This document shows positions 8,503 through 18,118 of a DNA stretch of 64,000 bases, piece after piece. The notes under the pieces were generated by a model. That model did no database searches. It saw nothing but the letters and a program-made list of their open reading frames with translations, and was not told the DNA's origin. The position numbers and the translations under genes are program-made. Source of the DNA: Pseudomonas guariconensis (GTDB taxonomy: Bacteria; Pseudomonadota; Gammaproteobacteria; Pseudomonadales; Pseudomonadaceae); assembly GCF_015680235.1 (NCBI RefSeq), contig NZ_JADLJL010000009.1, positions 86,179 through 150,178 of the forward strand. Direction: 5' to 3'. Position 1 is the first letter of the stretch. Each line of letters starts with the position of its first letter.

Positions 8503-9794
8503 TGCGAGGCTCCACGATTAAAGAACAGCGGCTGGTACGGCCGCAGCACCAGATCCCGGTTGACGATGATGCGAACTGGCAGGCCCGGCCGCTCGGTCAA
8601 AGTCGGCTGGATGTTCATGTTGCGCCGTGTGATCTCCTGGCCGACCTGATTGATGCTGTCCTGGGCACTGTCGCGCCCGGCGATGACGATGCGGTTGCCG
8701 TCCTGGCGGTTCTCCGGCGCGGCCAGCTCGGCGCCCACGCCCAGCAGCGTGGTCAGCGCCGCCCCGGCGAAGATCCGGCCCCAGTGGTAATCCACGTCAT
8801 CCTCCAGACCCGCATAGCCAGCCGGGTCGGTGCCGACGAGGTTGTCCAGCGTCAGCGAGGATGTGTCCGGCAGGATGATGCGGTTCCACACCACCTGCAC
8901 ACGGCTCTGCCCGTAGCTGACCTGGCTGTTGTAGCGACCAAGGATACGTGAGCCCTGCGGGACCAGCAGGTGCTTGCCGGTCGCCGTGTCGTAGACCGGC
9001 TCCGTCACCATCGCGATCACGTCGCCCGGCAAGTCCGACTTGATGCCCGTGACTAAGGCGCCTGCGATCACCGTGCCGGCCATCACCTGATAGGGCGACG
9101 TCGGCAGCACCAGGCTGCCGGAGTTGCGGGTTTCCGTAGAGCCGCCTTTCAGGAACGCCTCTTTCTGGTCTTGCCTGTTCTGCACGGCGGTCGGGTCGGC
9201 AGGCTGCGCAGCCACCGACGCCGGCCCGGCGGCGAGCGGGTCGAAGGACGCGAGCGCACTGGCAGTACCAGGCACACCCGGCGCTGCCTGCGCCATCGTG
9301 GCCGTGGCGGCGGCCTGGCCCTGGCCGCCTGAGCGGAAGAACACCGACGAAGCCGCTGCGGCTTCCGCCTCCTTACGCAAGGTATCGTTCGGATCGTGGC
9401 CGGGGGCCGCGTCGGTGGCCACAGCCGGCTGTTGCGAGTTCACGATAGCCGGGCCAAGATCGCCCGGCAGTGGCGGCCCTAGCTCGGGGACGTTGGGCGG
9501 CAAGGCCGGCAGCTTCGAGTAGTCGGATGGCAGCGCATCCAGCCCTTTCGACTTCGAGACGCGATCGACGTTGTAAAGCTCGGTCTGCTCGTTGGCACCA
9601 CGCCGCTGTGGTTGCAGCGACCAGATCGTTGCTCCGAGCACGGCGACCGACAGGCCACCGATGAGGATGACCAACGTGCGCCGGTTCAGGCGCGTGACCG
9701 GGCGCGGCTGGGCGCGCAGCGCCACCGCTTCGGGCGCGACCTTGCCCGCCTGCGGCGTGGCGAGGTCAGGGGTGTCGTCCTGGCTCATGGTCAA
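8499..9794 (-). CDS. trbI: Conjugal transfer protein TrbI (VirB10-like)
   Basis: A 431-residue protein with a cytoplasmic N-terminus, one membrane helix near residues 38-60, a long Pro/Ala-rich periplasmic linker and a C-terminal TrbI/VirB10 barrel domain (from about 230: SPYQVMAGTVIAGALVTGI, then GSRILGRYNS). VirB10 proteins span the envelope and pass energy from the cytoplasmic ATPases to the outer-membrane core. It overlaps trbG upstream and the DUF2274 gene downstream by 4 bases each. Confidence 0.95.
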   Translation of the reverse strand: MTMSQDDTPDLATPQAGKVAPEAVALRAQPRPVTRLNRRTLVILIGGLSVAVLGATIWSLQPQRRGANEQTELYNVDRVSKSKGLDALPSDYSKLPALPPNVPELGPPLPGDLGPAIVNSQQPAVATDAAPGHDPNDTLRKEAEAAAASSVFFRSGGQGQAAATATMAQAAPGVPGTASALASFDPLAAGPASVAAQPADPTAVQNRQDQKEAFLKGGSTETRNSGSLVLPTSPYQVMAGTVIAGALVTGIKSDLPGDVIAMVTEPVYDTATGKHLLVPQGSRILGRYNSQVSYGQSRVQVVWNRIILPDTSSLTLDNLVGTDPAGYAGLEDDVDYHWGRIFAGAALTTLLGVGAELAAPENRQDGNRIVIAGRDSAQDSINQVGQEITRRNMNIQPTLTERPGLPVRIIVNRDLVLRPYQPLFFNRGASQ

Positions 9795-10795
9795 TTCCTC
9801 CGTGGCACGCCATCCGTGCGCTCAATCCGCACCACATCGCCCTTTTCGCCTCCCAGGCGCAGCTCGGCCGCGCCAAAGAGGCGATCCACGATGTAGTACG
9901 GCGAACGGAAGCGGTAGTTCACCAGTTGCCCATCCCCTTCCGGCCCGATCACGAACAGCGGCGGTAGTTCACCTTGCGCGATGCCGGCGGGGAGCTGGAT
10001 GTAGACCTTCTGTCCGTCATCGAAGGCGCGCAGCGGCTTCCACGGCGGGTTGCTGCCGCTGATCGCGTAGCGGAAGCGTAGGTTCTCCAGCGATAGGCCG
10101 CTATCGACCGGAGCAGCGGCGCTTGCTGCGTGCGCCTGACGCTGCAAGGCCAGCATCCGGTCGCGCGGGTACTCCCAGGACACCGACGCCATCCACGTCT
10201 TTTCCGTGGAAGTCAGCTCCAGCAGGTACGTCCTGCGGCTGGTGGTGATGACCAGATTGGTTTTCAGGCCCGAGCGGATCGGCTTCACCAGCACGTTCAC
10301 GCGCAGGTCGGCCCCGCTGCCGCTGGACGTGTCGCCCACGATCCAGCGCACGGTATCGCCGGCAGCCACCGTCACCAGTTCCTCGCCCGGCTGCAAGGCA
10401 ACCATCGTCACCCGGCCCACGGCCGCATAGACCTGATACAGCGCGCCATCGGTGAAGGGCCACACCTGAATCGCGTTGACGTAGCCCTCGCGCGTGGGCG
10501 CGACGCGGGCCTCGGCATTGGCCCGCGAAACGCGCACCTTCTCGTCGGCAGGTTCAGGCGCGGGCTTGACGTGCTCGGCCTCGGGCACCGGCATCAACTG
10601 CGCGGGCATCGGCAGCACCTCGGGCACGGCCACGACTTCCACCGGCGCGGGCGGCTCGGGCAGCGGCTGGGCCTGCACCGGCTCATCGAGCGAGATGGTC
10701 GGCGGCGGCTTGCCCTGCGTGGCGCAGCCCGAGAACAAGGCAGTCGAGGCCAGCACGATCAACGGCAAGGCGGATTTACGGAAAACATCATTCAT
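9791..10795 (-). CDS. trbG: Conjugal transfer protein TrbG (VirB9-like), probable lipoprotein
   Basis: A 334-residue protein with an N-terminal signal ending in LFSGC (Cys24), close to a lipobox, then a Pro-rich stretch and the VirB9 domain (from about residue 100: EGYVNAIQVWPFTDGALYQV). VirB9-type proteins build the outer-membrane ring with VirB7 and VirB10. There is no separate VirB7-like gene in the operon, so lipidation of TrbG itself could anchor the ring. The ATG overlaps the trbF stop by 4 bases. Confidence 0.95.
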   Translation of the reverse strand: MNDVFRKSALPLIVLASTALFSGCATQGKPPPTISLDEPVQAQPLPEPPAPVEVVAVPEVLPMPAQLMPVPEAEHVKPAPEPADEKVRVSRANAEARVAPTREGYVNAIQVWPFTDGALYQVYAAVGRVTMVALQPGEELVTVAAGDTVRWIVGDTSSGSGADLRVNVLVKPIRSGLKTNLVITTSRRTYLLELTSTEKTWMASVSWEYPRDRMLALQRQAHAASAAAPVDSGLSLENLRFRYAISGSNPPWKPLRAFDDGQKVYIQLPAGIAQGELPPLFVIGPEGDGQLVNYRFRSPYYIVDRLFGAAELRLGGEKGDVVRIERTDGVPRRN

Positions 10796-11496
10796 GGCTT
10801 TGCTCCTTCGGAAGAATCCAGTTCACGGCTCCACGACAGGCCGTTGACGTAGATGCCCAGCGGGTTCTTGCGCAGGCGTTCCTCGGTGCGCGGCGGCTGG
10901 AGCACGATGGACACCACCGCCGTCCACCGCTCCAGGCCCGCCGCGGCGCCGTTGACGTAGCGGCGCTCCGTCCAGCGCACGTTGAAAGACGTGTCGCTGG
11001 CGCGCACGACGCTGGTGATCTGCACCGTCACCGACTCCTTTCCGATGCGCGCGAACGGGTCGTTGACCCGCGCGTAATCGTTGAGCACGGCCGCGCCCTT
11101 GTCGGTCGTGTAGTCGTAGGCATCCAGCCAGTTTTGGCGGACGATGATGGGGTCGATGGACAGCGAGCGCACCAGCGTCACGAAGCGCGCGATGTGGTGC
11201 GCCGTCTGCGCATCGCCCGGCCGGTACGGCGTGGCGGCTTCACCCACGGCGCGCACCTGGCCCGTGTTGTCCACCTCCACGACGTAGGGTGTCACGAAGG
11301 ACTGCGCCGAGCGCCACACCAGGCCGCCAGCCATCAGCAGCGCGAGCGTCAGGCACCCGAACGCCATCAAGCGCCAGTTCTTCGCCTGCACGCGCGGCGA
11401 GCCGAGACGGTCGTCCCACACCTGGCCGGCAGCTTGGTACGGCGTGGCAGGCTGCGGCGTGTCGGCGTAGCGCACCTGCGGTTTCTTGAATCGCAT
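10792..11496 (-). CDS. trbF: Conjugal transfer protein TrbF (VirB8-like)
   Basis: A 234-residue bitopic inner-membrane protein: a short N-terminal cytoplasmic part, a membrane helix near residues 45-66 (WRLMAFGCLTLALLMAGGLVW) and a periplasmic NTF2-like VirB8 domain. VirB8 homologues are assembly hubs linking the inner-membrane complex to the outer ring. It follows trbL after 24 bases and overlaps trbG. Confidence 0.95.
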   Translation of the reverse strand: MRFKKPQVRYADTPQPATPYQAAGQVWDDRLGSPRVQAKNWRLMAFGCLTLALLMAGGLVWRSAQSFVTPYVVEVDNTGQVRAVGEAATPYRPGDAQTAHHIARFVTLVRSLSIDPIIVRQNWLDAYDYTTDKGAAVLNDYARVNDPFARIGKESVTVQITSVVRASDTSFNVRWTERRYVNGAAAGLERWTAVVSIVLQPPRTEERLRKNPLGIYVNGLSWSRELDSSEGAKP

Positions 11497-11520
11497 GGTC
11501 AGTTCTCCTTGTGAATCGCG

Positions 11521-12891
11521 TTAGTCGTCGGAGCCGCGCAGGCTCGGCCCCTGGCCGGAGCCGCCGCCATCGCCGCCGCGCAGCGTGTGGGCGGTGGTGG
11601 TCGCGGCATGGGTGAGTTGCTGGCGACGTTGCAGCCGCTTGGCCCAGGCGGGCTGCTCGGGCGTCTGTGCAGCGGCAGCGCCTGCGGGCGCTTCGCTGGT
11701 GGCGGCCTGGCCGGCTGATGCGCCAGCGCCGCCGTTCCAGCCCGCGCGGAACGGCGCGGCCATGCGCTGCCCGGCAGCGGAAGCGCGGGATGCGGCAGCG
11801 CGTCCGGCGGACTGTGCGCCGGTCTTGGCGACGTTGCCCAGGCCCGCCATTGCGCCCTTCGCGCCGCCGCCTGCTGCGGCGGAACCCGCCTGGAACGCCG
11901 ACTTCGCACTGCCAGCCGCCGATGAGGCGGCACGCGCGCCACTGCCGGCCAGCTTGGCGGCAGCCGGAGCCATGCGGGCACCAGCGGCCACCGCGCCACC
12001 GACGCCAGTAGCCGCTGCACCGATAGCCACCGCCGTTCCGGCTGCGCCGACGGCGGCACCGGCCATCGCCCCCGCGCCGAGCTGGGGCGAACCGGACACG
12101 AGGCCCGTGGCGATGCCGGGGCCGAAGATCCCCAGCGCCAGCAAGGTGAGCGAGGCCAGCATGATGACCAGCGCGTGGTCGATGGACGGTTCGGCGGGAT
12201 GGACTTGGAACTGTGCGAACAGGCCCGAGCCGATGCCGACGATCACGGCCAGCACCAACACCTTGACGCCGGCGGACACGACATTGCCCAGCACCTTCTC
12301 GGCCAGGAACGAGGTCTTGTTCCAGAGCGCGAACGGCACCAGCACGAACCCGGCGAGCGCGGTCAGCTTGAACTCGATCAGCGTGATGAAAAGCTGGATC
12401 GCCAGCACGAAAAAGCACAGCACCACGACCAGCCACGCAATGAACATCACCGTGATGGCGTCGAGGTTCACGAACACCTCGGGAAAACCGGCCATATCGC
12501 CGACCTGCTCCAGAATCGGCGCCGCAGCGTCGATGCCAGCCTTGGCGAGCCGGCCCGGCTGCAAGAAGTTCTCCATCGTGATGGCCGAGCCGGTGGCGGT
12601 GATGCCCAGCCCCGCGAACGAGCGGAACACGATGCTGGCCAGCCAGTTGAAGTTGTTGAGGATGTAGGCGAAGGCACCGACGTAGAGCACCTTGCGCAGC
12701 AGCTTGGCGATCACGTCATCGCCTTGGCCGGTGGCGTGGCTCATGGCCCAATACAGCCCAGCGATCGTCATGTCGATGACGATCAGCGTGGCCGTGAGGA
12801 ACGCCACTTCGCCGCGCAGCAGCCCGAAACCCGAGTCGATGTAGGTGGCGAAGGTGATGAGGAACTGGTCGATGATGGTCACGTCATTCAT
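11521..12891 (-). CDS. trbL: Conjugal transfer protein TrbL (VirB6-like)
   Basis: A 456-residue polytopic membrane protein. At least five hydrophobic segments occupy the first 290 residues; the last 160 are an Ala/Gly-rich, low-complexity tail probably exposed outside the membrane. VirB6-type proteins form the inner-membrane channel for DNA. In other systems the equivalent protein is the donor-side target of entry exclusion, which is relevant because an exclusion-type lipoprotein gene overlaps its start by 4 bases. Confidence 0.95.
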   Translation of the reverse strand: MNDVTIIDQFLITFATYIDSGFGLLRGEVAFLTATLIVIDMTIAGLYWAMSHATGQGDDVIAKLLRKVLYVGAFAYILNNFNWLASIVFRSFAGLGITATGSAITMENFLQPGRLAKAGIDAAAPILEQVGDMAGFPEVFVNLDAITVMFIAWLVVVLCFFVLAIQLFITLIEFKLTALAGFVLVPFALWNKTSFLAEKVLGNVVSAGVKVLVLAVIVGIGSGLFAQFQVHPAEPSIDHALVIMLASLTLLALGIFGPGIATGLVSGSPQLGAGAMAGAAVGAAGTAVAIGAAATGVGGAVAAGARMAPAAAKLAGSGARAASSAAGSAKSAFQAGSAAAGGGAKGAMAGLGNVAKTGAQSAGRAAASRASAAGQRMAAPFRAGWNGGAGASAGQAATSEAPAGAAAAQTPEQPAWAKRLQRRQQLTHAATTTAHTLRGGDGGGSGQGPSLRGSDD

Positions 12892-13172
12892 GGCGTGCCC
12901 TCCGGTTCCTCGAAGCTGGGCGGGATCGACGGCAGGTCGGCCAGCGTCTGGTATTCATCTGGCCCGGCCTCGCCGGAAAAGAAGCGCCGCCGGAAGGCTT
13001 CGGCGGCGGCGCGGCAAGCGTCCTCGCCTGTGGCCTGCCGGTCGGCCGCGCATTGCGCGCGCAATGCCTTGAGCCGCACGGGATCGGCGGCCAGGGCATC
13101 GGCGAGGTTGTCGGCAGGCTGCTCGCCGCAGGCGGCCAGCAGCGCGACACCAAGGACGAGGACGCATCGCAT
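12888..13172 (-). CDS. trbK: TrbK-like entry-exclusion lipoprotein
   Basis: A 94-residue lipoprotein with lipobox LAAC (Cys15) and a short helical mature part rich in Ala, Arg and Glu, including RLKALRAQCAADRQ with a second and third Cys. Position between trbJ and trbL matches trbK of IncP-type operons, whose product blocks incoming transfer from cells carrying the same system. It shares the RLKxLRxQC core with the separate lipoprotein at 20,816-21,094, so this ICE encodes two related exclusion-type lipoproteins. Confidence 0.8.
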   Translation of the reverse strand: MRCVLVLGVALLAACGEQPADNLADALAADPVRLKALRAQCAADRQATGEDACRAAAEAFRRRFFSGEAGPDEYQTLADLPSIPPSFEEPEGTP

Positions 13173-13183
13173 GTCGGCCCCCG

Positions 13184-13921
13184 TCAGTCGCGGTAGAAGT
13201 TGACGGACTGCGGCGTGTACGGCGTGCCTTCCCCGAGGAAGCGCCGCCGCATTTCGCGGGCGCGTTCGGTGGCCGCCGCCTGCCGTGCCAACTCCAACGA
13301 GGCCGCGCGGTCTTGCGTGATCTGGAGCTGCTGCGACTGGATCGACTGCTTGGCCTGCAAAGCCAAAAGCTGATTGGTCGCCTGCATGGTTTGCAGCGCG
13401 CCCGTGGCCGACTGGCTCTGGCTCACAAGGTCGGCCAGTGCGCTCTCGTCCTGGCGCAAGTTCTGCGACACCTGCGCCTGCATCCGCATCGCGGTGTGCA
13501 GTCCATCGAGCGTGTTCTTCCAGCGTTCGCGGGCGTCGCGGTACATCTGGTCGCCGCTGATCGTGGCGGCGTACTGATCCGGGTACAGGCGCGCGAAATC
13601 ACGGTCGAGGTTCTGCACGTCGTAGGCCAGCCCCTGGGCCTCGGCAATCAGGCGTTCGGTGGTGGCAAGCGTCGAGCGCAGCCGGTTGACGATGTTGAAG
13701 TCCAGGCTCGCCAGATTGCGGGCTTGGTTCATCAGCATCTGTGCTTCGTTTTGGAGCTGGTTGATCTGGTTGTTGATCTGCTCCAGCGTGCGGATGGCAG
13801 TCAGCGTGTTCTGCACGAAGTTGGAGGGGTCGAACACTGTCAGCGCCGATGCGGGCTGCACGGTCAGCAGCGACACCGACAGCGCGGCGGCGAGCGAAAT
13901 GGAAAGCGCACGGATCTTCAT
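13184..13921 (-). CDS. trbJ: Conjugal transfer protein TrbJ (VirB5-like)
   Basis: A 245-residue secreted protein with a clear signal peptide (cleavage after PASA, residue 26) and an alpha-helical body, as in VirB5-type minor pilus proteins found at pilus tips. The C-terminal 25 residues contain MRRRFLGEGTPYTPQ, closely similar to the end of the exclusion lipoprotein at 20,816-21,094. Its start overlaps the trbE stop by 4 bases. Confidence 0.93.
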   Translation of the reverse strand: MKIRALSISLAAALSVSLLTVQPASALTVFDPSNFVQNTLTAIRTLEQINNQINQLQNEAQMLMNQARNLASLDFNIVNRLRSTLATTERLIAEAQGLAYDVQNLDRDFARLYPDQYAATISGDQMYRDARERWKNTLDGLHTAMRMQAQVSQNLRQDESALADLVSQSQSATGALQTMQATNQLLALQAKQSIQSQQLQITQDRAASLELARQAAATERAREMRRRFLGEGTPYTPQSVNFYRD

Positions 13922-16377
13922 GGCTGGTTCTCCAATGGGTGGTTGGCGGTACGGAGGGAATCCGGCGCGAGGCCGGGGAACGAGGGCAGCAGGTCAGCCG
14001 CCCAATCGAGGCCGCGATGGCGCAGCCAGGCGCCCGCGAAGCCGGGCGTGCCGGCGTCCAGCAGCACACGGTCTATGTCGCGCTGGTCTTGCGGCGTGGA
14101 AGCGCCCGCGAAGGCCAGCGTCGCCGGCCCCAGGTCGAGGTCGAACAGGCGGTTGCCGAGGCGGGATTGGTAGTAGTAGTCGCGCTTCGGAACGGCCGTG
14201 GCCACGATCTCGATTTGCCGCGAATTCAGGCCGAAGCCCTCGTAGATCGTGCGAATCTGCGGCTCGGTCGCCTGCGGGTTCGGCAGGAAGATACGGCTTG
14301 CGCAGCTTTCGATGATCGCGGGCGCGATGCTGGAATCCTTGATGTCGGCAAGGCTCTGCGTGGCGAAGATCACCGATACGTTTTTCTTGCGCAGCGTCTT
14401 GAGCCACTGGCGGATGCGCGCGGCAAACACCGGGTCATCCAAGAACAGCCATGCTTCATCGAGGATCAGCAGCGTGGGCGCACCGTCGAAGCGTTCGTCA
14501 AAGCGCGCAAAGAGGTAATGCAGCACGGCCATGACGGCGGCCTTGCTGTGCATCAGTTCCTCCATCTCGAAACCCTGCACGTCCGCCATGCCCAGCCGGT
14601 CGTGGTCGGCGTCCAGCAGCTTGCCGTGCGCGCCGCCCAGCACATAGGGCGCGAGCGCCTGACGCAGCGCGTTCGATTGCAGCAGCACCGACAAGCCCGT
14701 CATCGTGCGCTGCTCCACCGGCGCACCGGCAAGGCTTCCCAACGCCGACCAGATGGCCGCCTTCTCGTCGGGGCCGACTGCCACGCCTTCGTGCAGCAAG
14801 CGGCCTTCGATCCATTCGGCGGCCCAGGTGCGGTAGCCCTCGTGGTCGATGCGGGCAAGCGGCTGGAAGGCGATTTCGCCGTCCGTGCCCAGGTCGTAGT
14901 GCTCGCCACCCAGCCCGAGGATCGTGGCGCGCATCGAGCGCCCCATGTCGAACGCAAAGATGCGTGAGCCGCGATAACGGCGAAACTGCATCGCCAGCGT
15001 GGCGAGCAAGACCGACTTGCCCATGCCAGTCGGGCCGGCGACCAGCGTGTGGCCCACGTCGCCGATGTGCGTCACCAGCCGGAACGGCGTCGCGCCATCG
15101 GTGCGGGTGACGATCAGCGGCGGGCCGCCCAGGTGGTCGTTCTTCTCCGGCCCGGCCCATACCGCCGACACCGGCATCATGTGCGCCAGGTTCAGCGTCG
15201 AGACGATGGGCTGGCGCACGTTGGCGTAGGCGTTGCCGGGGAGCGAGGACAGCCAGGCATCCATGGCGTTGAGCGTTTCGGGGATGGTGACAAAGCCCCG
15301 GCCCTGGATGGCGCGCTCCACCATGCGCAGCTTCTCGTCGGCCACGGCGGCGTCTTCGTCCATGACGGTGACGGTCGCCGTCAGGTAGCCGAAGGCGACT
15401 TGATCGCTGCCCAGCTCCTGCAAGGCGGCATCAGCATCTGCGGCCTTGTTGTTGGCGTCGGTATCGACCAGCGGGCTTTCCTGCTGGAAGATCGTTTCGC
15501 GCAGCAGCGCGATGACGTTCTTGCGCTTGGCGAACCACTGGCGGCGCAGACGCCCCAATTCCCGTTCCGCCTCGGATTTGTCGAGGCACAGAAAGCGCGT
15601 ACTCCAGCGATAGCCAAATCCCAGGCGGTTGAGATCGTCCAGAATCCCCGGCCAGGTCGAAGTCGGAAAGCCCCGCACCGATACCACGCGCAGGTGCTGG
15701 TCGCCCAACATGGGCGCCAGGCCACCGACCAGCGGCGAATCGGTCAGCAGCGCGTCGATGTGGAACGGCACTTCGGGCACGCCCACGCGGTAGCGCCGCG
15801 TTGAGATGGTTGCGTGCAGGTAGGTCAGCGTCTGGCTGTCGTCCAGCCAGGCAATTTCCGGCATGACGCCATCGAGCAGATCAAAGACGCGATCCGTCTC
15901 CGCAACGAAGGCTTGCAGCCGCTCGCGCCAGTCCACGCCATTCGTCGGCGTGTTCTCGTAGAGCATCTTGGCGGCACGGGCGCGCGATTCCTCGGGCGGC
16001 AGGTACACCAGCGTCAGGTGATAGCCGCTCTCGAAGTGATGGCCGGTATCCTCGAAGGCCGAGCGGCGTTCTTCGTCCACCAGCCACGAAAGCGGCTCGG
16101 GAAACTCGGAGTGCGGGTAATCGGCGGCAGCACGGCGCTCGGCCTCGATGAACAGCGCCCAGCCCGAACCCAGCCGGCGCAGCGCGTTGTTCAAGCGGGC
16201 CGACGTGGCGATCAGCTCGCCTTGCGTGGCACTGTCGAGGTCAGGCCCGCGAAACCGGGCCGTGCGCTGGAAACTGCCATCCTTGTTCAAGACGACACCC
16301 CGCGCGACCAGCCCGGCCCAGGGCAGCCAGTCGGCGAGCAAGGCCGGGCGCTGGCGGTATTCGGCAAGGTTCAGCAT
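13918..16377 (-). CDS. trbE: Conjugal transfer ATPase TrbE (VirB4-like)
   Basis: An 819-residue cytoplasmic ATPase of the CagE/TrbE/VirB4 family. The N-terminal domain (about 1-430) is followed by Walker A GPTGMGKS near residue 446 and Walker B LLILDEAW near 640, then the conserved FATQSLADI motif. It powers pilus biogenesis and substrate transfer at the inner membrane. Length is normal for the family, and the 12-base gap after trbD and overlap with trbJ fit the operon. Confidence 0.97.
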   Translation of the reverse strand: MLNLAEYRQRPALLADWLPWAGLVARGVVLNKDGSFQRTARFRGPDLDSATQGELIATSARLNNALRRLGSGWALFIEAERRAAADYPHSEFPEPLSWLVDEERRSAFEDTGHHFESGYHLTLVYLPPEESRARAAKMLYENTPTNGVDWRERLQAFVAETDRVFDLLDGVMPEIAWLDDSQTLTYLHATISTRRYRVGVPEVPFHIDALLTDSPLVGGLAPMLGDQHLRVVSVRGFPTSTWPGILDDLNRLGFGYRWSTRFLCLDKSEAERELGRLRRQWFAKRKNVIALLRETIFQQESPLVDTDANNKAADADAALQELGSDQVAFGYLTATVTVMDEDAAVADEKLRMVERAIQGRGFVTIPETLNAMDAWLSSLPGNAYANVRQPIVSTLNLAHMMPVSAVWAGPEKNDHLGGPPLIVTRTDGATPFRLVTHIGDVGHTLVAGPTGMGKSVLLATLAMQFRRYRGSRIFAFDMGRSMRATILGLGGEHYDLGTDGEIAFQPLARIDHEGYRTWAAEWIEGRLLHEGVAVGPDEKAAIWSALGSLAGAPVEQRTMTGLSVLLQSNALRQALAPYVLGGAHGKLLDADHDRLGMADVQGFEMEELMHSKAAVMAVLHYLFARFDERFDGAPTLLILDEAWLFLDDPVFAARIRQWLKTLRKKNVSVIFATQSLADIKDSSIAPAIIESCASRIFLPNPQATEPQIRTIYEGFGLNSRQIEIVATAVPKRDYYYQSRLGNRLFDLDLGPATLAFAGASTPQDQRDIDRVLLDAGTPGFAGAWLRHRGLDWAADLLPSFPGLAPDSLRTANHPLENQP

Positions 16378-16389
16378 GTCGGCATCCCC

Positions 16390-16662
16390 TCACACGTCCA
16401 GCAACGGGCGGTGTTTGATGTGCCGGGCGAACACGGCCATGAACTGCGGATCGACGCGCGCACCCCATACCGCCAGCGAATGGCCGACGATCCAGAGCAC
16501 GACGCCCGGAATCCACAGTTGCAGGCCCAGCCCGACGGCGGCGGCCAGCGTGCCGTTGGCAATCGCCACGGTGCGCGGTGCGCCGCCCAGCAAGATCGGC
16601 TCGGTCAGCGAGCGGTGCAAAGGCACCTCGAACCCGGCCGCGAAGCTATCCGGCGCGCTCAT
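16390..16662 (-). CDS. trbD: Conjugal transfer protein TrbD (VirB3-like)
   Basis: A 90-residue inner-membrane protein with two adjacent hydrophobic segments (about residues 31-50 and 51-66), as in VirB3. Opening residues MSAPDSFAAGFEVPLHRSLT are typical of TrbD. The ATG at 16662 overlaps the trbC stop by 4 bases; an upstream in-frame extension would read through trbC and is rejected. Confidence 0.93.
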   Translation of the reverse strand: MSAPDSFAAGFEVPLHRSLTEPILLGGAPRTVAIANGTLAAAVGLGLQLWIPGVVLWIVGHSLAVWGARVDPQFMAVFARHIKHRPLLDV

Positions 16663-17051
16663 ACAACAGCCCCGCCGGAGAAGCTGAAGAACGACAGGAA
16701 GAAACTCGAAGCCGCGAACGCGATGGACAAGCCGAACACGATCTGGATTAGCTTTCGGAAGCCGCCCGACGTGTCGCCGAAGGCCAGCGCGAGGCCCGTG
16801 GCGATGATGATGATGACGGCCACGATGCGCGCCACCGGCCCCTGGATGGATTCGAGGATGGATTGCAGCGGGCCTTCCCACGGCATCGAGGAACCGGCGG
16901 CCTGCGCGGTTCCGGCCAGGAACAGCAGCAGCGCGGCCAGCATCAGCCCTTGCGCCGCAGGGCGGGCCAGGCTGCGTAGCCGCGACCGCATGGGAAGGCG
17001 CAAAGCCGGATTTGCAGAAACACGGAAAGCAGGAACGATCATCTGCGTCAT
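16659..17051 (-). CDS. trbC: Conjugal transfer pilin TrbC (VirB2-like)
   Basis: A 130-residue prepilin with a long signal region (to about residue 51, AQA), a short loop and two hydrophobic helices. TrbC pilins are matured and in RP4 cyclised by the TraF peptidase; a TraF homologue is encoded at 26,836-27,435. It overlaps trbB and trbD by 4 bases each. Confidence 0.93.
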   Translation of the reverse strand: MTQMIVPAFRVSANPALRLPMRSRLRSLARPAAQGLMLAALLLFLAGTAQAAGSSMPWEGPLQSILESIQGPVARIVAVIIIIATGLALAFGDTSGGFRKLIQIVFGLSIAFAASSFFLSFFSFSGGAVV

Positions 17052-18118
17052 GGCAGTTCTCCAAGTTGGTCAGGGGACGGGGAAATCGCCGCAGCGGGTG
17101 CGGCCTCGGGAAATAGCGGCAGTTCGGGAAACGGCGTTTCCAGCGCGTCCGCCAGTTGGTAGCCCACGCCGTCGAAGCCGACGACGCGGGCGATGCTCTC
17201 GATGCGGCGCTTGCGCCCGCGACCGGCAATGTGGATCACCACGTTGACCGCCTCGGCGATCAACGCACGAGGCGGGTTCACCGCCACTTCGAGAATCAGT
17301 TGCTCCATGCGCAGCAGCGCGCCCAGCGCGGAACCGGCGTGGATCGTGGCGATGCCGCCGGGGTGGCCGGTACCCCACACCTTGATGAGATCCAGCGCCT
17401 CGGCGCCGCGCACCTCGCCGACCACCACGCGATCGGGCCGCAGGCGCATGGACGAGCGCACCAACTCGGTCATGGACACCACGCCCGCGCGCGTGCGCAG
17501 CGGAACGTGGTCGCGGGCCGCGCATTGCAGCTCCACCGTGTCTTCGAGCATCAGAACGCGGTCGCCCGTGGCGGCGATTTCGGCGAGCAAGGCATTGGCG
17601 AGCGTGGTCTTGCCGCTGCTGGTGGCCCCGGCGATCAGGACGTTCTGGCGCTCGCGCACGGCGCGCACCAGAAAGCCCGCCTGGGCGGCGGTCATCATTG
17701 CGTCCACGACATACCGCTCCAGCGGGATCACGCCGATGGCGCGCTTGCGCAGCGCGAAGGCCGGCCCCGGCGCGGCGGGCGGCAGGATGCCCTCGAAGCG
17801 TTCGCCCGTCTCGGGCAGCTCGGCGGACAGCAGCGGCTGGCCGCGATGGACTTCCGCGCCGACGTGGGCCGCGACCAGGCGGATGATTCGCTCGCCATCG
17901 GCCTCGGGCATTTCCACGCCCATCGGCGCGCGGCCCGACGACAGGCGATCCACCCAAAGGGTGCGATCCGGGTTGAGCATGATTTCCACCACGTCGGGGT
18001 CTTCGAGCGCGGTGGCGATAAGCGGCCCCATTGCCGTGCGCAGCATCTGGATGCGCCGGTCGAGCGAGGCCGCAGCGGATGAGCGTGGCTCGGGCGGGAG
18101 TTGCGGAACGGCGCTCAT
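17048..18118 (-). CDS. trbB: Conjugal transfer ATPase TrbB (VirB11-like)
   Basis: A 356-residue hexameric traffic ATPase. Walker A is GATSSGKT near residue 166; the Asp box RVLMLEDTVELQ and the His box GHPGGIATIHAGS follow in the order typical of VirB11. It acts at the cytoplasmic base of the secretion channel, switching between pilus assembly and DNA transfer. It overlaps the CopG-type gene and trbC by 4 bases. Confidence 0.97.
   Translation of the reverse strand: MSAVPQLPPEPRSSAAASLDRRIQMLRTAMGPLIATALEDPDVVEIMLNPDRTLWVDRLSSGRAPMGVEMPEADGERIIRLVAAHVGAEVHRGQPLLSAELPETGERFEGILPPAAPGPAFALRKRAIGVIPLERYVVDAMMTAAQAGFLVRAVRERQNVLIAGATSSGKTTLANALLAEIAATGDRVLMLEDTVELQCAARDHVPLRTRAGVVSMTELVRSSMRLRPDRVVVGEVRGAEALDLIKVWGTGHPGGIATIHAGSALGALLRMEQLILEVAVNPPRALIAEAVNVVIHIAGRGRKRRIESIARVVGFDGVGYQLADALETPFPELPLFPEAAPAAAISPSPDQLGELP

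Noticed and set aside
12888..13172. Treating TrbK as a VirB7-like lipoprotein
   Set aside because: The RLKxLRxQC core and position between trbJ and trbL fit exclusion-type TrbK better.
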